Below are positions 31,253 to 42,605 of a DNA stretch of 64,000 nucleotides, piece by piece. This DNA is from Craspedostauros australis (Eukaryota > Bacillariophyta > Bacillariophyceae > Mastogloiales > Achnanthaceae). Position 1 is the stretch's first letter. Each line of letters begins with the position of its first letter. The stretch covers positions 124,001 to 188,000 of the forward strand of contig JAMXDE010000063.1 in the NCBI GenBank assembly GCA_026770025.1. Direction: 5' to 3'. The position numbers and the translations under genes were made by a program. Below the pieces are notes generated by a model that had not been told where the DNA came from, did not search any database, and saw only the letters and a program-made list of their open reading frames with translations.

Positions 31253-33343
31253 CTAATCATCCTGCCTAGCGATCTGAAGGTTGACGACCCCCATGGAGAC
31301 ACGTCGGCTGCTCTGGGTGGGTCGCTTGCGCGGTATTCTGTCCGCCGTGCTCCTGACGTTGGGTATGATGACACGTTCGTTGTTGGTTTGGAGACCGAGC
31401 GAGATCTTCTGTGCCAGTTGCTGTTGCTTGGTGGGTTGGGAAGACGAGCCGTGCCATGTGGTTGCAGATCCATCATCCACACCGGCTGTGTTGATTTGGC
31501 TGTTGCCGTTGGCCGAAGGTCGGATGGTTCGTGAGAAGAACTTGCTCAGCAGCGACGGACGGCCGCTGCTATGAATGTTGTTGTTGCTGTTGTTGCTAAG
31601 ACCAATGTTCGCGGTTGCGTTTGCTTGGACTGTGGCGGATGCGCTGGTCTGCGTGGTGAACATGCTGCAGACGGAAGAATCGTCATCATGGTGGCCTTGA
31701 AATGAAACCTGATGCGGGATGGGTGGCTGCTGGTGGGTGGCGTTGCTATCGCCCTCGCCAACATCGTTGTTGTTGTTGCTGCTGGTCACAATCATTTTGG
31801 ATGCAATAGCGTCAGAAGCGACACCGCCATCACCCAAGCCACGTCGTTTGAGCGTTATTGACTTGGGTGCATTGGAAGACGGACTGATGACATCGCCACG
31901 TGCAGGAAGCGATGTTGCCACTGACTGTGGTGGCGGCGGTGGTTGAAGATACTTCATTTGTTGATGCTGTTCGAGCAAGGATTCCAGCTCGGCAATGCGC
32001 CGCGCCTGTTCGGCGTTGGTCTGTTGCAACTGGTCGCACTTGCGCTGCAGATCGGGATGACCGTCGCTTGCAGTTGACACCGACAAGGAGACGGAGGCGG
32101 CTTGCTGCTGCCAATGCTGCGCCTGCATCTGGTATTCATCCCTTTCTTCCGACACCTGCATGAGCTTGAGCTGGCGTTGCTGCAGATCTTCCGTGAGCAG
32201 ATCTCGCTGTGTCTCGACGGCCTCGAGCTGCTGCGCCCATTCCTGATTGGCTCTCTGCTGCTGCCTCTGCAGCTTGGCGCACTGATCCCTCAGGATGGAG
32301 TTGGTGTCGCGCATCGTGTCGACCTCCTGCTCCAGCTCCTTCGCCCTCGATTGCGCCGCGGATAGATCAAGGCGCGGCTTGGAAAGGCTGGTCTGCAGGA
32401 AGAGATGCTGCAGATCCTGCCTGCGATCCTCGCATTGCTCCACCATCTCCTCCATGGCCTGGATGCGCTGCATCTTGCGTTGCAGCATCTCCACGCTCTG
32501 CGTGAGGAGCGTGCGCGATCTGGAATGGATCTTTCCTGGATCGCTGTCCTTTGCGTCTTCTTTCGATGCCTTCTTTGCACGTGACTGTTTAGCAGCAGCG
32601 TCTTTCTTCCTTCCGCTGCTGCTACTACTGTTGTTGGCATTGTTGGATGGTGTGGAATGTTCCTTCGCGTCCTCATCCTTCGATTTCACGCTGCAGGATG
32701 ACATACATGATGCATCTCCGTCAACACCCCCACCATCGCTGCTCTCATCATTGGCCTCCACATCTGTGTTGGCGTCTGTAGATGCGCCCTCGCTGGGCCC
32801 TTCACTACTGTCATCACCCTTCCTGTTGGACTCGCGTGACACATGCAATCGCTCTTCAAGCTCCTGCATCCGATCCAGACTCTTCTTCATGCGATGCATG
32901 ATGGGATTGAGACGGACCTTGACGGTCTCCGCATGCGTGGCCTTGCGACCTTTGTGACGAGAGTAGGAAGATGGCGCAGTTGCAGGCGTGGAAGATGAAG
33001 TCTGTCCTGGAGCAGCGAAGGAAGAGGACACTGAAACGGAAGAAACGGACGTGATGCCAGTTGCGATCGATGCATTGTCATCGTCCTTGCTGAATGCTGG
33101 GCCGTCATTGTTGCTGTCATTGTGATTGTCATTGTCATTGTGATTGTTGCAGCCATTGTTGCTATCGCAATTGCTATTCATCATCATGGTGGTTGTGATG
33201 GTCGTATCCTCTTCAGATGAGCTTGTCTTTGTGTTGCTTTCACCAGTATCTGTGGATGCCGTTGTTGGCGATGGTGATTGTGCCGATGAATGCTTTGGTG
33301 TTGTGGCCGAGTCGCCCCTCCAGAATAGAATGCCTCCCCTCAT
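31253..33343 (-). CDS. coiled-coil protein of unknown function
   Basis: A 696-residue protein. The open frame starts at 33478, but only the ATG at 33343 (MRGGILFWRGDS) is a normal start; the poly-Ser tract encoded just upstream (33361-33400) is then leader or belongs to an earlier exon. The N-terminal third is Ser/Thr/Asn-rich. A short heptad stretch (SLDRMQELEERLHV) lies near residue 160, and a long coiled coil covers ~277-463 (e.g. KELEQEVDTMRDTNSILRDQ and RRIAELESLLEQH). The C-terminus is basic and disordered, ending RRVSMGVVNLQIARQDD. Long coiled coils point to a structural or tethering role; no catalytic motif is present and I do not recognise the family. Confidence 0.75.
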   Translation of the reverse strand: MRGGILFWRGDSATTPKHSSAQSPSPTTASTDTGESNTKTSSSEEDTTITTTMMMNSNCDSNNGCNNHNDNDNHNDSNNDGPAFSKDDDNASIATGITSVSSVSVSSSFAAPGQTSSSTPATAPSSYSRHKGRKATHAETVKVRLNPIMHRMKKSLDRMQELEERLHVSRESNRKGDDSSEGPSEGASTDANTDVEANDESSDGGGVDGDASCMSSCSVKSKDEDAKEHSTPSNNANNSSSSSGRKKDAAAKQSRAKKASKEDAKDSDPGKIHSRSRTLLTQSVEMLQRKMQRIQAMEEMVEQCEDRRQDLQHLFLQTSLSKPRLDLSAAQSRAKELEQEVDTMRDTNSILRDQCAKLQRQQQRANQEWAQQLEAVETQRDLLTEDLQQRQLKLMQVSEERDEYQMQAQHWQQQAASVSLSVSTASDGHPDLQRKCDQLQQTNAEQARRIAELESLLEQHQQMKYLQPPPPPQSVATSLPARGDVISPSSNAPKSITLKRRGLGDGGVASDAIASKMIVTSSNNNNDVGEGDSNATHQQPPIPHQVSFQGHHDDDSSVCSMFTTQTSASATVQANATANIGLSNNSNNNIHSSGRPSLLSKFFSRTIRPSANGNSQINTAGVDDGSATTWHGSSSQPTKQQQLAQKISLGLQTNNERVIIPNVRSTADRIPRKRPTQSSRRVSMGVVNLQIARQDD

Positions 33344-33478
33344 GTTATTGCCGCCGCTGCTGCTACTGCTACTGCTGCTACTGCTACTACTGATACTGGC
33401 ACTGCGCTGACACAACCGTTCTCTCAATCGATCAAGGCCCCCACGCCCTTCTGTGTGCCCAATCTGAATGTGAACCAA

Positions 33479-35288
33479 TTACTCGTGCTCCGCCAGTTCA
33501 AAGAGACACTTTTTCCCTATTCCGCCCCTGCTTCGGATCTTCACTTCCGTCAAGACACCCCCTGTCAAGACAGATGATCACAACTGGTGACACCGATGAC
33601 CGTCCACCTCCCTCTCTCGCTGTGCTCTTGAACAACTAATCGGCGGCACGCGACAGGGAGGCGGCTTTCGCACCAGTTTCCTTCTTCTTGTTTAGATCGC
33701 ACTTGCGCGGTCAATGACGGCGGAACCGATGATTAAGCTTGCCTGTGCAATACAGTGTTGTGACGCGTTGTGCTGTGTTGTGCGCTGGAGTTCTGATGCC
33801 CGGCTGGTCCCGCTGAGCTGCGATCAATGGACTGTCCTCCTCGTCTCCTCAGGAGGTTGCTGTCGAGAGTGAGTGAGTTATGAAGTATGGTAGAATAGTA
33901 TTCTTTGCTGCGTTTCCACTGGTTGTGTCGTGTGATGCTCCTCCACGGTTGTTGCTCTGTTGTTGCTCTGTTGTTGCTCTATTGTTGCTCTATAGTTGCC
34001 CAACGCTGTCACTCTCTCCGGTTGCCTCCCAAGACGATCCCAGTCGTACGTGCACTATGGATCGTATAATACCCAGAATACAATTCGTCCCCGATCTTGT
34101 CGAGGTTGTTTCGCCAACGTTTTCGTAGTTGCCTCCGACACATTTGGCGGTTCGGTTGGCGCAGTCTTTTCTTCGGTCGTTTGGATTCCATTCGAGACAA
34201 CAATTTTCGGTGAGACGCATCGTCACCGCCACCAAAGACGCTCCGCAAGACCAAACTCCCAAACAGACATTGTGGGTACTCTTGGGCGATAAGATGTCGG
34301 GACGACGGGTATAGCCCATCATCTTGTTCTTTCTGGACGCCTCTGTCTCTCTTGCTTTCACGCCATGGCAGCACCCACCCACTCTCTGCAGCGCAGATAA
34401 ATACTCCAGCGACAGCCTAACTTGCGTTAATCTTGCTCTGTCCTTCGTTTGCATCTGCCCCATCACAGACTTTCGTTCACGAGCTTCCATCATCAATGAC
34501 CACTTGATCGTCGCAACGTCATTTTTCTTCCGAATGTGACTGTTTAGAACTAATAGTGATAGGCCCAGAAAGTATGGAATGCCTGGTGTCAATCACGGTG
34601 TCAATAATCATCAATTGCCTTCTTCTCTGTGTCTTGTTGTTCACCCAAATGAGTCATGAACCGTTTTTGGGTCACGTACTTCACTTTATATGTCTCATGT
34701 ACAGTCTGGCCGTCAATTCGGAGGCCTGTATGTTTCGAAAAACGAAATGTCTGTATCCGTTGTTTCCGTCATTGTATGTATGAATCGATCTAACACAACA
34801 ACAACAACAGACAGACAGACAAGTAAACAACACAACACAAAACGCATCACGAGACAAACGTGGCAACCCGTGTCGCGTTGGGTAAACGCACTTCAACCGT
34901 CGCGATGCATCAATCGCGCAGCTCATTTGCAATCCTTCGACTCTCTATCCCGCTTCATTCCATCCTGTATTCCCCTCTTCCCTTCGTCTATCTTTGTCGG
35001 TGTGCCTTTGACGCAAAGCCAATCCAAGTCAGTGCCAATCCACGCCATCGGAACATGCGCAAGAATGAGAGTGCGAGTGAAACAAGAGTACTGCGCAGTA
35101 ATTGCAGATGAAGTAGGTAGGCAGGTAGGTGAAAATGTACTCGTATACTCTCTCGGATTGTATCAATGGTCTTGCTGAGTATTGTGTAGTAGCGCATTAT
35201 AGTATTATGTAATAGTCGTAGCTGCTTCGTTGTTTTAGTGTTGTGAATCGTTGCATCCTTCCAATGTTCCTGCTTCTTCCCCTTCCTT
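33479..35288. other. intergenic, contains an 11-bp tandem repeat
   Basis: About 1.8 kb without a supported gene. Four 11-bp units (ttgttgctctg twice, ttgttgctcta twice) lie at 33949-33992. CAACA- and GACA-rich tracts are at about 34793-34832. The right end is the 3' flank of the first duplicated STAND gene and shares nothing with the flank of its twin. Confidence 0.5.
33949..33992 (+). repeat. 11-bp tandem repeat, four units
   Basis: Units ttgttgctctg, ttgttgctctg, ttgttgctcta, ttgttgctcta, followed by a decayed unit. Confidence 0.8.
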
Positions 35289-38200
35289 CTAAGAGATGTC
35301 CGTCAACACGGATATTTCATCGTCCAGCGCATCCATCTCCTCGTCCCTGCTAGCATTGGTTCCGCCCGAGCTGCTCAACGTTCCATTCTCGACTGAAGGC
35401 TGCCCGTCGCCCCACTTCGAACCCTTCCCGATCGACAGGGCGCTCTGCATCGGTGAGGCAGAAACCGATTTGCTGTCCTTCGGCTGGAAGCGGATGTTGG
35501 TGATCTTGCCAGAGATCTCGATGACGCGCTGCTGCATTCCCTTATGCTGCTGCTTGCCATTCCCGGCGCCCATCTCGCGCTTGGTTCGCATGTTCAGACC
35601 GGTTTCGGGTTTCCACCCCTTCAGGTACTCTGACCGTCTCGCCTTCAGATCCTCCACCTTCGTCGTGCAGCCCCACAGCTGGTACAGATCGGCGGCCCTG
35701 CTCATGTACTTCGACACCAGCTTGTGGGTGGGCTGCGTCCTCGAATTATGCTTGTGGCTTGCGTCCGAACCCGCCGCGGATAGGCCAAGCTCCTCCCTCA
35801 CCCAGATGAAGTGGTCGGCCGCCGTCTCGTGGAACAGCGACGTGTAGTTCGTCATGGAGGCCGCCTCGGCGACCTGAATCGCCTGGTCGTAGGCGCTCTG
35901 TGTGGCGCTGACCGTCTTGGTGTTGTGCTTGGACGTGGACAGCGCCACACTTTCGGCCTTCAGGATCAGCATGGCGAACAGGGCATTCGTTCCCTTGGTG
36001 GCCACGACCGTGCGCATGATCGACAGCTTGTCGGCCACGACCTTCTTGTACTTCTTCTTCTTGGTGCGACGGTAGAGGGCTCCTGCGCACAGCCCCGTCG
36101 TCAGAGCCTGGTTCACCAGCTGGTTGTACGACTTGTCGTGCTTCGCCATGTGGGCGTACAAGCCCGTCCATCGGTATCCGATCTTGAACTTGCGGAAGTA
36201 GGTCGACACCCACGCCCTGCAGAAGCATTGCGTGGTCAGCGTGTACACCTCCATAGCGGCTGGGGGGTTGGTCTTGAGGTTGCGGTGCGATCGCAGGTCG
36301 ATGTCCTCCCAATCGATGGGCTTAGTGCCGATCAGCCATTGCAGCAGGGCCAGCTGCTCCATCGTGTTGCCCAGCATCGTGGAGACGCGGTACTGGTTGT
36401 AGCGATCAACGGTGGTCTCGACTTCGCCCAGCACGTACTGGAGGTTGTATCCGGCAAGGTACATGGCGAAGCCACGGGCCTGTAGCCCCACCATGCCCTT
36501 TTCGAACTCTCCGGATTGCATGGCGACGTCGTAGCCTCTCTGGAAGCCTCCGATCACTTCCTCCATCGGCGAGCTGAAGGAGTAGACAGAGTTGTACGTC
36601 ATGATGTAGACCCACCCAGCCTGCTTCTTCCCGTTGGTCTTGATGAGGAGCTTGTGCGCGATGTCGGCGCAACGTAGCCCGAGCTTGTGATCACCGGACA
36701 TCGACATGACGGTGCCGAAGTTCGCGAAGCCCTTCGCGGTGAACTCCGACACTCCGTGCTTGATCCCCATGAGGACGAGGATGCAGACCTGCAGCACCCA
36801 CTTGGTCTTGTCGCCGGAGAAGAAGGATCGTGCTCCGACCTCCACGACGAACTCCTGCAGCATGAGCCTCTGGTAGTCCTCGAGGATGGGCAGGTCGAAG
36901 ATCTCCTTGTCGGTGGTGCGTTTGAGGTACGCCTTGATCTTCCCCATGGACTTGATGATGTGGTAGGCCAAGAATCGTTTGGGAAAGACACCCATGGAAT
37001 GGGTGACCTGCAGGGTGATGGCCAACGACTCTTGGATCTTGTTCTCACGGCCCAACGCAGTGGCCATGACGAGTTGCGTCGACAGCTTTTCGTTGACCGT
37101 GCGCGCCCTCTCGATGAGTTCGTTGCCCAATGCGTACCCGACCTCGAAGTTGGCCATGGATAGCTCCGCGTCACATCTCGCTCTGTACAAGCGGATGGAA
37201 ACCTCGTAGTGCTCCTCCCATGGATTGCGAACCAGCTTCATTGCATCGCTGGCCTTGCGGAGGTACAGCGCGGCGGATTGCGACGACGCCATCTGAAGGG
37301 CTCTCTCGCCGACCTCCAGGTTCATGACAGCGGAGAACATGTGATCCTTGGTGGCGACGCTGTTGAGATGATCGGCCGCCACGAAAAGGAGGCCGACGTC
37401 CTCCTCCGCAAAGAGGTCCTCGTCCAGAAAGATGTCCTCACCGGTGTCGGTTTTCACTGTCGCATTGTCCTGAATGACGTCGTTGGTCTTGGCCTTGTTC
37501 TTGTTCTTCTTCTTGCTTGCGTCGTTACCGTCCATAGTAGCAGCATCGTCGGCGGGAGCTTGCTGATCTTCCGCCAGGAGGATCGCCCGGCGCTGCATGT
37601 CCAACAGACAATGGCCCACCCTGAGCCGGAGCTTGTCACGCACTTCGCCGTACGGGACGAGCCCGAACGCCGCCTGCTGGATACGGTCGTGCGCGAAGTG
37701 GAATTGCTCATCACCGATGGAATTGGTCAGCAGCCCTTCCAGGACGGCCTGCTCCAGCACGCGCACCACCCTGGATTGATCCCATTGCGACACGGAGGGA
37801 TCATCTTCTGGGATCGAAGTGATGTTGCCGCGGTCAGCAACCCTGGGGTTGTCATCATCATTGACGACGATGCAATCGGCGTGATTCTGCTCATGCTCCA
37901 GCACGAGATGCACGGTGTGGGCATCGAAGTTGGATCGGATGTAGGCGGCGATCACCAGGACGAGGCGCATGTCGTGTGGTGCCTGACGCAGCTGCGATTC
38001 GACGAGCGAGACGATGTTGTCGCTGATCGGGAGGTCGGCGTAATCCGTGGCGTTGGTCGCAGTATCCGACGTGTCGTCGCTGCTTGGTTGGCGCTGCAGG
38101 TGCCATTCCCATCTGGAGGAAAGACGGTTGTAGGTGAGGATGTCCTGGCGCTTGAGCTCCTCGACGGCCTGCATGGTGAAGAGGAGGTTGCCGTGGGTCT

Positions 38201-40061
38201 TTTCGTAGATCTTCTTGGTGAGGATCTTGAGGTCCTTGTCGTCCGTGGATCGACCCAGCAGGAGGGAGAGATGCTCGACGGCATCGGCAAAGCAAAGATT
38301 GCCGATCGTGATCTGCTCGAGCTGCTTGGTCCTGGAGCCTGGTGTTGGCACTGCACGGCCCTTGTCGTCACCGTTGCTGGCCAGACGATCCATGAAGTGC
38401 GTTCGCAGCGGGACATTCATGGGCAGCTCCACCGCCTCGTTGGAGTGCGGGTCCATCTCCTGACGGATGGAACCGAGGAACATGAAGTGCTGCAGATCGG
38501 AATCGGCGACCAGCGTGGCCAAAAGCTCCATGCCTGCAGATGTGGACCACTGGAGATCGTCGAGGAAGAGGTAGACCGGCTTCTTGGACGTGGAGATCGC
38601 CTTCATGAGCTGGATGAAGGTGTACTGCAGGCGATTCCACATGTTCCTGGTGTCGTTGGAGGGCGATGAACCACCGCCGGCGAGGCTGCCTAGGAAGGTG
38701 GAGAGGGAGGCCGAATGGGAGGAGACCGAGTGGCCATCGTGATCCTCGAGGGACCCGGAAAGCCGGCTTCCCCTCTTCCTGCTATCGTCCGGCACGACGT
38801 TCTGATTCGTGAGGTTGGACTTCATGGAGTAGACGGTCGACCCGGAACCGAACTTCCCACGCGACATGAGGATGGACAGGGCCGGCACGACCGTGGCCAG
38901 CGCGGACATGGCGGAGTAGAAGTTCAAGTCGTTGCCCGAGCTTGCGTTGGCGTTGGTGCGGCCGCGAGCGCTGTCGCCGTTGTTGAAGGTATCGCGGATC
39001 GAAGCGCGGATACGATCGAGCTCCTCTGTGGGGCCGCTGCGCAGCTGTCCAGCGAAGTCGGTGAGGGCCTGGACGATGGCGGAGAATGGGTTGCCTCTAC
39101 CCGTGGTCTCGTCGTACTTGCCGCGTAAGACGTAGCAGCAGGAGCAGCTCCTGAGATGATGGCGGTGATCCGTCCTGGAGTGCACGCTGCGGGCGGACCT
39201 GCCGGAGTCCGACATATCGCCGTCTCCCGATGACAGCCGCTTGGGACGCGCGGCTCGTCTGGCGCCGCAGGTGCAGCAGACCGAATCGAAGAAGTGGTTG
39301 ATCATCCTGGACTTGCCCGTTCCGCTGGTGCCCCAGACCATGACGGCCGGGTAGATGGAAATCGGGACCGATGAGCTGTCCATGGAGTCGCAATCCAGGA
39401 AGTCGAAGTCGTCGAAGAGGGAGTTCGCCCGTCCCGTCGTGGGTCGCTGGGTCTGGAGGATGATGCGCTCTCTGATCCTGCGCAGCTCTGTGAGCTCTGC
39501 CTTGCGTCCGAAGAACTGCTGGCCTGTCTCCGTTGGTGGTTTGGGCGCGGACGCATCCTTGGCCGTCCCTTTGGCTCCCCCTTTGGCTCCACCCTTGGCT
39601 CCACTCGTAGATCTACGCCTGCCTTCAGTCTTGGCAGTAGATGCCGATGCCAATGCCGATGGAGATGTGACTGGGGCTGAAGCGGAACTCGAACTAGAAG
39701 CAGGAGTAGAAGCGGGAGTAGGAACAGAAGACGGTGGCTCCACGGCCGATGATTCCACCTGCCCCACGCTGTCATCAATGCTGCTGTCAGGGGTAGGTTC
39801 CTCTTCGATGGTGGCAATGCCGCTGGGAGGAGCGCACAGCGGAGCCGATGCGTCGCTCTTGAGGTTGGAGAAGACATCGCCGCGGAAGATGTCGCCGTAG
39901 AACTCACGCTCGTTGTCGTGAACGCTCAGAGGTTGGCCGAGGCTCTCACCATCGGCCTCGCTCTCGCAGTTGCTGCCGTCGCTGTTGCTGCTGCTGGTGA
40001 TGGCGGCCATGCCAGGCAACGGCGCCATCGTCATGGTCGCTTGGCCATGCACTTGCGCCAT
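35289..40061 (-). CDS. STAND-type predicted ATPase with helical repeats, duplicate 1
   Basis: A 1590-residue paralogue of the protein at 11686-16041 and near-identical twin of that at 45212-49963. The N-terminal ~180 residues are Ser/Pro/Ala-rich. The ATPase starts 'FFGRKAELTELRRI', Walker A is GTSGTGKS with Lys250, and Walker B is YLFLDDLQW with Asp501-Asp502. A Cys-rich insertion (CCTCGARRAARPKR and further on SCSCCYVLRGKYDE) follows Walker A. FAHDRIQQAAF (~787) marks the end of the NTPase module, and 'FVAADHLNSVATKDH' opens the helical repeat region, which runs to ~1450. It ends DDEISVLTDIS. No kinase or receiver domain is fused. Likely an ATP-driven signalling switch; ligand and output are unknown. 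The ATG at 40061 is the first in frame and follows a CAACAG-rich leader. Confidence 0.88.
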   Translation of the reverse strand: MAQVHGQATMTMAPLPGMAAITSSSNSDGSNCESEADGESLGQPLSVHDNEREFYGDIFRGDVFSNLKSDASAPLCAPPSGIATIEEEPTPDSSIDDSVGQVESSAVEPPSSVPTPASTPASSSSSASAPVTSPSALASASTAKTEGRRRSTSGAKGGAKGGAKGTAKDASAPKPPTETGQQFFGRKAELTELRRIRERIILQTQRPTTGRANSLFDDFDFLDCDSMDSSSVPISIYPAVMVWGTSGTGKSRMINHFFDSVCCTCGARRAARPKRLSSGDGDMSDSGRSARSVHSRTDHRHHLRSCSCCYVLRGKYDETTGRGNPFSAIVQALTDFAGQLRSGPTEELDRIRASIRDTFNNGDSARGRTNANASSGNDLNFYSAMSALATVVPALSILMSRGKFGSGSTVYSMKSNLTNQNVVPDDSRKRGSRLSGSLEDHDGHSVSSHSASLSTFLGSLAGGGSSPSNDTRNMWNRLQYTFIQLMKAISTSKKPVYLFLDDLQWSTSAGMELLATLVADSDLQHFMFLGSIRQEMDPHSNEAVELPMNVPLRTHFMDRLASNGDDKGRAVPTPGSRTKQLEQITIGNLCFADAVEHLSLLLGRSTDDKDLKILTKKIYEKTHGNLLFTMQAVEELKRQDILTYNRLSSRWEWHLQRQPSSDDTSDTATNATDYADLPISDNIVSLVESQLRQAPHDMRLVLVIAAYIRSNFDAHTVHLVLEHEQNHADCIVVNDDDNPRVADRGNITSIPEDDPSVSQWDQSRVVRVLEQAVLEGLLTNSIGDEQFHFAHDRIQQAAFGLVPYGEVRDKLRLRVGHCLLDMQRRAILLAEDQQAPADDAATMDGNDASKKKNKNKAKTNDVIQDNATVKTDTGEDIFLDEDLFAEEDVGLLFVAADHLNSVATKDHMFSAVMNLEVGERALQMASSQSAALYLRKASDAMKLVRNPWEEHYEVSIRLYRARCDAELSMANFEVGYALGNELIERARTVNEKLSTQLVMATALGRENKIQESLAITLQVTHSMGVFPKRFLAYHIIKSMGKIKAYLKRTTDKEIFDLPILEDYQRLMLQEFVVEVGARSFFSGDKTKWVLQVCILVLMGIKHGVSEFTAKGFANFGTVMSMSGDHKLGLRCADIAHKLLIKTNGKKQAGWVYIMTYNSVYSFSSPMEEVIGGFQRGYDVAMQSGEFEKGMVGLQARGFAMYLAGYNLQYVLGEVETTVDRYNQYRVSTMLGNTMEQLALLQWLIGTKPIDWEDIDLRSHRNLKTNPPAAMEVYTLTTQCFCRAWVSTYFRKFKIGYRWTGLYAHMAKHDKSYNQLVNQALTTGLCAGALYRRTKKKKYKKVVADKLSIMRTVVATKGTNALFAMLILKAESVALSTSKHNTKTVSATQSAYDQAIQVAEAASMTNYTSLFHETAADHFIWVREELGLSAAGSDASHKHNSRTQPTHKLVSKYMSRAADLYQLWGCTTKVEDLKARRSEYLKGWKPETGLNMRTKREMGAGNGKQQHKGMQQRVIEISGKITNIRFQPKDSKSVSASPMQSALSIGKGSKWGDGQPSVENGTLSSSGGTNASRDEEMDALDDEISVLTDIS

Positions 40062-41036
40062 TGTTGCTTGCTGTTGCTGTTGCTAGTGTTGCTGTTGCTG
40101 TTGCTGTTGCTACTTATGGATGAAGTTGTGAATGAAATTATGAATGAAGTTGTGGACAATGACGTTGCTCTTGCTGTGGATGGAGTTGTGGACAATGATG
40201 TTGGTGGTGTTTGCGACTTTTGGGGTGACTGCAGAGGCGACTTGTTTCTCTCACAACCACTTAACTCTCCACGATTGTTCGATGTAAATGGTGTCAACGG
40301 TGACTGTGTTGCTGCAAAGATGGACGCTGTGACTGGTTGTTTCTTTTCTCTGTCCTTTGTCTCTTTGTCTCTTCCTCTCTCCACTTGTTCTGGCAATGCC
40401 GGTTTGGTGGTGGCGACGCTGATGGCGGCAACGCTGATGGCAGCAACGTTGATAGCGGCAACGCTGGTGACAGCATTGGCCTTGTTGTGTCACGTATGTG
40501 CAGCGTGGGCACTCATAGTATTGTGAGGACGGGCGGCGTGAGAAATGACGGCACAGAAAAAGATGAAGACGAAGCGGGGATGGGTGGAAAGATTGGGCGA
40601 AGATAGACGCCGCGAGTGCCCAATGCACAATCCCAGTGTCACGATCCGAATGCGTTTTTGTTGGGGATTTGGTGAAGGTGAGCTTTTCATCATGTGAGCA
40701 CGGCAGAGCATGTGTTGCGGCTGCGCTGACGAGTAGGCACACATACCTCGTACGATGAGACCAAAAGTATCCGCACAGAAGACCACATGCGAGCACACAC
40801 GAACTAAAGAACGCAGAGGAGATGACGCACGACTTAGGGCGTTGTTTGTACTTCGTTTGTGGCTTCTCTTCCACGAGGTCTGTTGTCGCTTCTCCTTTCG
40901 GTTGTCGCTTGTGCCTGACGCGACATGTCATGACCTGCAAAACAGTCATGTGCCTGTCAATCGGAGCGTTCGTGAGAAGTCACATGCGTCGTTGGTGTCC
41001 ACGGACTACATGTTACACTGAGTTCGCAAACAATCC

Positions 41037-41040
41037 TTAA
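41037..41040 (+). other. empty TTAA target site of the transposon
   Basis: The sequence gcaaacaatccTTAAtctgttga is the duplicate-1 counterpart of the two flanks of the transposon in duplicate 2, showing the pre-insertion state. Confidence 0.93.
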
Positions 41041-42447
41041 TCTGTTGATTCGCCTTGAGCTTCGACCATTCTCTCCAGTCCCAAGGCTTCGACAGCACTC
41101 ACCCTTCTAGTACCTGTGACGTATCACGTTTTCTTCAATGTTCCAAGTGCTTGACGTGCTCGAAGGTCAGTCAAGACCAACCACAGCACAGCGTTAGGGT
41201 TCCATCTTCAAGCTTCAACCACTTTGTTGGGCATCGATCCCTGCGGCTTGCTTGAACGCTTCTTGTTTGTTCGTCGATAACGAACACGAAGAACAGAACG
41301 GCCTTCCTCCTATGATTGCCGCGAATAGAGTATGCAGTATTGTGGCATTGCGGTAAATACAGATAAAATATAGTATTGAGAGCTCTGATAATTGAATCGG
41401 TCGTGCAACTCATCATGTAATCGGACACTCTCAGTTAAAGACTAAGAAAGTACTGGATACATTCTCTGTCACACAAGAACACTCTTGTGTCTTTGTTCGT
41501 TACTTCTCGAACTTGTCCGTCAATCTTGCTTTCCGCCAACAACTCGTGACTTGAGTCGGGAGACCTTCTGTTGTATGTCTGAGGAGTGTAGAACTCATCA
41601 GATGAAACTTGATTTTCACATCTGCTAAGATGGGATCATCTTGCCTTTCATCTGGAGGACTCACACTCCAAAAAAACGCGCCTTCTGTCCTTTACTGTTC
41701 AAGCCTAGTTCTGGAGGGATGCCAAAGCAAGACCACAAGACATCAACAAGTACAACATCCTCGCCCATCAACATCATGGTCATGTGTAAAAAATCCGGGG
41801 TGGTGCTAGTAGCAGATAGCAAATCATTTGTGAGAATCTACTTCTTTGAAGTGTGAGCTCTTCGTTGCTCTTATCTCCTGATGGTCGATCTCTTGCTGGG
41901 ATCCCCATGATTGCATTTGCTTACTCAGCATGCATTCATCTTGCATTCATCATCGTGCATGCACAGCAGGGTTGCCCATCTTGTGAATCCATCATCTCAT
42001 CTTGCTTCAGATAGTTTCATCAGCGTATTCAGTTGTGAATCACAGGCATTCCCAACTCTCTTCATTTGGTTGGATTGCCATCTCCGCGTTCCAAAAAAAA
42101 AACAGGTTCAACAATTGCTCTCACAGTTTCTCATGTTGAGACAATCATCCATTATCACTCAGTTTTTGCCAGTTTGTCATGTGGGATTTGCACACCTGCC
42201 ATTTCACTCTTTGTGACCCTCGTCCTGTCAAAAATTCTTTTCTTGTTCAGTGCAACATGGGGCAGAAGTCATGTGCATCATGATGTACGTCATGCATCAT
42301 TCATCTCAGCCCCATGCAACATTCACATTTGGATCAGGATGATATTGTCCAACTCACACACATCAATTTTCAGTTCACACTTGTCACACGATTTTCTCTC
42401 CTCCACCATGTGCCTCACATTTCGGTGTCTCCCGAGGAGCAACATTT

Positions 42448-42605
42448 GGAGGTGCGACAAATTCTGCACTTCACAACACTTGGTCTTTCCTCCATTGGGA
42501 GGTGCGGCAATGTAGTGTTACAGAACACCTGATTCCTGAAAGATGGATGTGTTCCGGGAATCGCAAGTACAACTTTGTTGTAATATGTATGTTTGCCGCA
42601 CCTCC
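42448..42605. repeat. small inverted-repeat cluster (MITE-like)
   Basis: ggaggtgcggcaa at 42498-42510 is exactly complementary to 42593-42605. A near-copy, ggaggtgcgacaa, precedes at 42448-42460. The 108 bp element-like unit has no coding potential. Confidence 0.55.

Larger units (their letters stand above)
35289..41436 (-). repeat. segmental duplication, copy 1 (uninterrupted)
   Basis: Matches 45212-50798 plus 56917-57311. Similarity starts exactly at the stop codon of the STAND gene (35289) and extends through the gene and ~1.4 kb upstream, fading after ggacactctcag at 41434. Coding DNA is near-identical. The upstream flank is clearly more diverged, with indels. Confidence 0.92.

Noticed and set aside
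37209..38669. 486-codon frame antisense to STAND duplicate 1, repeated in duplicate 2 at 47132-48592
   Set aside because: Shadow of the coding strand. Its conservation between copies reflects DNA identity, and I used it only to gauge divergence.
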